Assembly (NCBI RefSeq): GCF_013410405.1
Contig: NZ_JACCFK010000001.1
Coordinates: forward strand, 2,232,001 to 2,296,000
Length of the DNA stretch: 64,000 nucleotides
Origin: Amycolatopsis endophytica
Lineage (GTDB): Bacteria; Actinomycetota; Actinomycetes; Mycobacteriales; Pseudonocardiaceae
Direction: 5' to 3'
The stretch's first letter is position 1, and the number at the start of each line of letters is the position of its first letter. Below the pieces are notes generated by a model. The model saw nothing but the letters and a program-made list of their open reading frames with translations. It was not told the DNA's origin and did not search any database. Shown piece by piece: positions 61,609 through 64,000 of the stretch. Position numbers and translations under genes: made by a program.

Positions 61609-61671
61609 AGGGTTGGTTCGCCCCGGCCCGGGGTATCCACCGGCTGACACCTGCCGCCAGGAGGGACAGAC

Positions 61672-62091
61672 GTGGAACCGGTGTACACGGCGGTCGCGAC
61701 CGCACGGGGTGACGGCCGCAACGGCGAGGTGACCTCGTCCGACGGCGTCATCGACGAACGGCTGGCCGTGCCGAAGGAGATGGGCGGGCCGGGTGGTGAG
61801 CTGACCAACCCCGAGCAGCTGTTCGCGGCGGGCTACGCGGCCTGCTTCCACAGCGCGCTGCAGCTCGTGGCCCGCAAGGCCGAGGTGAGCCTGGGTGAGT
61901 CGACCGTCACCGCCGAGGTCGGGATCGGCCGCGAGGGGCAGGGCCTGGAACTGGCCGTGAAGGTGGTGGCCCACCTGCCGGGGATGGAGCAGGACAAGGC
62001 CGGTGAACTTGCGGCGCAGGCGCACCAGGTGTGTCCTTATTCTCGCGCCACCAGGGGAAACATCCAGGTCGAGGTCACCGCGACGACCTGA
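61672..62091 (+). CDS. ohr: Organic hydroperoxide resistance protein (Ohr/OsmC)
   Basis: A 139-residue thiol peroxidase that reduces organic hydroperoxides. The two reactive cysteines are in GYAACFHSALQLVA and HQVCPYSRAT, with the arginine in GGPGGELTNPEQLFAAG context typical of Ohr. GTG 61672 with AGGAGGG upstream. It is followed 29 bp later by dps on the same strand, giving an oxidative-stress pair. No ohrR regulator is adjacent. Confidence 0.92.
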   Translation: MEPVYTAVATARGDGRNGEVTSSDGVIDERLAVPKEMGGPGGELTNPEQLFAAGYAACFHSALQLVARKAEVSLGESTVTAEVGIGREGQGLELAVKVVAHLPGMEQDKAGELAAQAHQVCPYSRATRGNIQVEVTATT

Positions 62092-62120
62092 CGAAAGTTC
62101 GGACAAGGAGGATCTTTTCG

Positions 62121-62597
62121 ATGGCGAACGCACCCATCAAGAGCCCGCTCAGCCCCGCCGACAAGGAGATCACCGGTAACGCGCTGCAAGCCGCGCTGGT
62201 GGACCTCGTCGATCTGCACCTGATCGCCAAGCAGGCGCACTGGAACGTGGTCGGCTCCAACTTCCGCAGCGTGCACCTCCAGCTCGACGAGCTGGTGGAC
62301 ACCGCGCGCAACTACACCGACGAGGTCGCCGAGCGCGCCAACGCGATCGGCATCTCGCCCAACGGCAAGGCGAAGACCATCGTGGAGAGCTCCGGCCTGC
62401 CGGAGTACCCCGACAACTGGCAGAACGTCGAGGCCACGATAGAGAACATCGTGAACATCCTCGCCGACCTGATCCAGCGCATGCGCAAGCGCATCGACGA
62501 GACGGACAAGAGCGACCTGGTCACCCAGGACCTGTTCATCGAAATCACCCAGGCGCTGGAGAAGGCCCACTGGATGTGGCAGGCGCAGACCGCCTGA
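62121..62597 (+). CDS. dps: Dps-family ferritin-like DNA-protection protein
   Basis: A 158-residue Dps protein. Ferroxidase ligands are visible in LHLIAKQAHWNVVG and VHLQLDELVDTARNYTDEVAERA. It oxidises and stores iron in a dodecamer and protects DNA against peroxide. ATG 62121 with AAGGAGG 8 nt upstream. The Lys-rich N-terminus is short, so DNA binding may be weak. It shares the direction of ohr. Confidence 0.92.
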   Translation: MANAPIKSPLSPADKEITGNALQAALVDLVDLHLIAKQAHWNVVGSNFRSVHLQLDELVDTARNYTDEVAERANAIGISPNGKAKTIVESSGLPEYPDNWQNVEATIENIVNILADLIQRMRKRIDETDKSDLVTQDLFIEITQALEKAHWMWQAQTA

Positions 62598-62606
62598 CCG
62601 GTGCCC

Positions 62607-62645
62607 GCGGAAGGCCCTCGTCCGGATGGGGCGAGGGCCTTCCGC
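62607..62645. terminator. Bidirectional terminator between dps and the S9 peptidase gene
   Basis: GCGGAAGGCCCTCG (62607-62620) pairs perfectly over 14 bp with CGAGGGCCTTCCGC (62632-62645), with TGTTT after it. It serves both convergent genes. Confidence 0.82.
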
Positions 62646-62655
62646 TGTTTCCGGG

Positions 62656-64000
62656 TCACTGGGCCAGGCCGACCGCCTTCATGGCGAAATGCACCTCGGC
62701 CGCGGTCTGCTTGATCGTTTCGGCGATCACGAGTGAACCGTGCCCGGCGTCGTAGCGGTAGAACTCGTACGGCAGGTCGCGCTTGGCCAGCCGCTCCAGG
62801 TAGTTCTCGATCTGCCGGATCGGGCAGCGCGGGTCGTTGTCGCCCGCGAGCACCAGCACGGGTGCCTTGACCGCGTCGACGTAGGTGAGCGGCGAACACT
62901 CCCGGTACACGGCGGGCACGTCCTCGGGTGAGCCGCCGAACAGGGCGCGGTCGAACTGGCGCAGCTGCTCCATCTCGTCCTCGTAGGCGGCCACGTAGTC
63001 CGCGACCGGCACACTCGCCACACCGGCGGCCCAGCGGTCGGGCTGCGTGCCCACCGCGAGCAGCGTCAGATATCCGCCCCACGATGCGCCGGAGACCACC
63101 GTGCGCGCCGGATCGCTCAGGCCGCTTTCCACGGCCCAGTCGTGGACCGCGGCGACGTCCTCCAGTTCGGTCAGACCGGGGCGGCCCTCGATCGCGTCGC
63201 GCCACGCCGAGCCGTAACCGGTGGAGCCGCGGTAGTTGACCTCGACGACGGCGAACCCGGCGTCCAGCCACACGGCGCGGTAGGCGGAGAAGCGGTCCTC
63301 GTCGGCCGCGTGCGGTCCGCCGTGCAGGGTGAACACCGTGGGCAGCGGACCGTCCGGGGCGTCGAGCGGCCGGGCGACCAGCGCGTGCACGCGGCCACCC
63401 GCGCCCTCGACGAACGCGTCGGTGACCGGCGCCGATCCGGGCGCGGGGTCGCCGGGCGGGGTGAGCAGCACGGTGTCGGTGCCGTCGGCCGCGCGGGCGC
63501 GGATCACGGACGGTTCGGCGGCGCTGGACCAGGAGTACTCGACGGTGCCGTCCGGGCGGACCCCGGCGCCACCGATGCGGCCGGGCGGGGTGTCCACAGC
63601 GGACAGTTCGCGGGTGGTCAGGTCGTAGCGGTGCAGTGAGCTGCGTGCCTCGTGGAAGTGCACGACGAGCAGCGCGTCGGCCTTCGGGTACCAGGTCGCG
63701 ACGACCTCGCCGGGCAGGCCGAGGTCCAGCTCCTGTTCGGTGCCTGCCGCGACGTCCCACACCAGCAGCTCCTCGCGGCCGCGGCGTTCGTGCAGGACGA
63801 GCATCCGCTGGTCACCGGCGACGGGCGAGAACTCCAACGGGGTGAGGCCCTTGCCCTCGCCGTCCCATTTGTCCGCGACGGCTTCGAAGCCGGTGGTGTC
63901 CAGGACGCGGACCGCGGGGTGGCGGGAGTCGCCGTGCTCGGCGTGGGAGATGGCCAGCAGCGTCTCGTCGCGGGACAGCGCGGCGATGCCGGCGTCCTGC
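62656..64000 (-). CDS. S9-family (prolyl oligopeptidase) peptidase, N-terminus outside window
   Basis: The frame is open from the window end to the stop at 62656 (about 447 residues seen). The N-terminal visible part is a beta-propeller with WDVAAGTEQELDLG. The C-terminal catalytic domain has FTLHGGPHAADEDRF, the nucleophile in SGASWGGYLTLLA, Asp in VLVLAGDNDPRCP and His in YDAGHGSL. Probably an acylaminoacyl-peptidase or dipeptidyl-peptidase-like enzyme, cytoplasmic as no signal is seen (the start lies beyond the window). Confidence 0.85.
   Translation of the reverse strand, partial: QDAGIAALSRDETLLAISHAEHGDSRHPAVRVLDTTGFEAVADKWDGEGKGLTPLEFSPVAGDQRMLVLHERRGREELLVWDVAAGTEQELDLGLPGEVVATWYPKADALLVVHFHEARSSLHRYDLTTRELSAVDTPPGRIGGAGVRPDGTVEYSWSSAAEPSVIRARAADGTDTVLLTPPGDPAPGSAPVTDAFVEGAGGRVHALVARPLDAPDGPLPTVFTLHGGPHAADEDRFSAYRAVWLDAGFAVVEVNYRGSTGYGSAWRDAIEGRPGLTELEDVAAVHDWAVESGLSDPARTVVSGASWGGYLTLLAVGTQPDRWAAGVASVPVADYVAAYEDEMEQLRQFDRALFGGSPEDVPAVYRECSPLTYVDAVKAPVLVLAGDNDPRCPIRQIENYLERLAKRDLPYEFYRYDAGHGSLVIAETIKQTAAEVHFAMKAVGLAQ

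Overview
The window is a 64 kb stretch of a high-GC actinobacterial chromosome. Start codons are often GTG or TTG, many genes look leaderless or overlap by ATGA/GTGA, and there is an SRP RNA-dnaX-ybaB-recR block, an ask-asd operon and a leuA gene with a leucine leader peptide. With the Scr1-type XRE and DUF397 proteins, this suggests a filamentous actinomycete, most likely Pseudonocardiaceae (Amycolatopsis-like). That placement is an inference from gene content; no rRNA is present to confirm it. No tRNA, CRISPR array, transposase or prophage was seen.

Layout. 1-3.2 kb: end of an IclR regulator, a TetR/luciferase-like oxidoreductase pair and pobA (4-hydroxybenzoate hydroxylase). 3.8-7.1 kb: an HTH-Clp_N protein, 6-phosphogluconate dehydrogenase and an XRE/DUF5753 regulator. 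7.3-15.3 kb: a GntR-controlled catabolic operon of unknown substrate (TauD-like dioxygenase, PrpD-like, AtuA-like, DUF4387, MFS transporter, acyl-CoA ligase). 15.4-16.5 kb: two small coupled hypothetical genes and a lone DUF397 gene. 16.6-22.8 kb: a two-component system, a divergent Gly-rich anchored protein and two membrane glycosyltransferases, tied together by 11-bp-phased CACAG operators. 22.8-28.0 kb: SRP RNA, dnaX, a lipoprotein amidase, ybaB, recR and a P-loop kinase. 28.1-33.9 kb: a complete peptide/nickel-type ABC transporter. 33.9-43.0 kb: DedA, EamA/LysR, leuA, a NarL-type two-component system, a secreted trypsin and a nitroreductase. 43.0-47.1 kb: a GT-C membrane protein, then ask and asd. 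47.2-57.5 kb: an SdrD-B-repeat surface protein, a small lipoprotein, bacterial PH-domain proteins, TetR/AKR, an MFS exporter and a Fur-catalase operon. 58.4-64 kb: duplicated small secreted proteins, an esterase, an FMN reductase, Ohr, Dps and a partial S9 peptidase.

The most unusual material is non-coding. Two intergenic gaps (3194-3763 and 57619-58218) hold ~570-600 bp composite elements with identical 13-bp perfect terminal inverted repeats. Each carries two opposed hairpins flanking an array of 21-bp repeats that flips orientation in the middle. Partial copies lie at 25158-25560, 36699-36823 and 53583-53708. The hairpin core is constant while the outer stems differ in sequence but keep base pairing (covariation), so structure seems to be under selection. 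All copies lie downstream of genes and three are in convergent gaps.

Regulatory wiring is unusually readable. It includes twin operators before tetR and the Clp_N gene, a GCYATAGCA motif shared by gntR and its target operon, phased CACAG repeats at three promoters of one two-component regulon, a leu attenuator, and an internal translation start in ask for the beta subunit.
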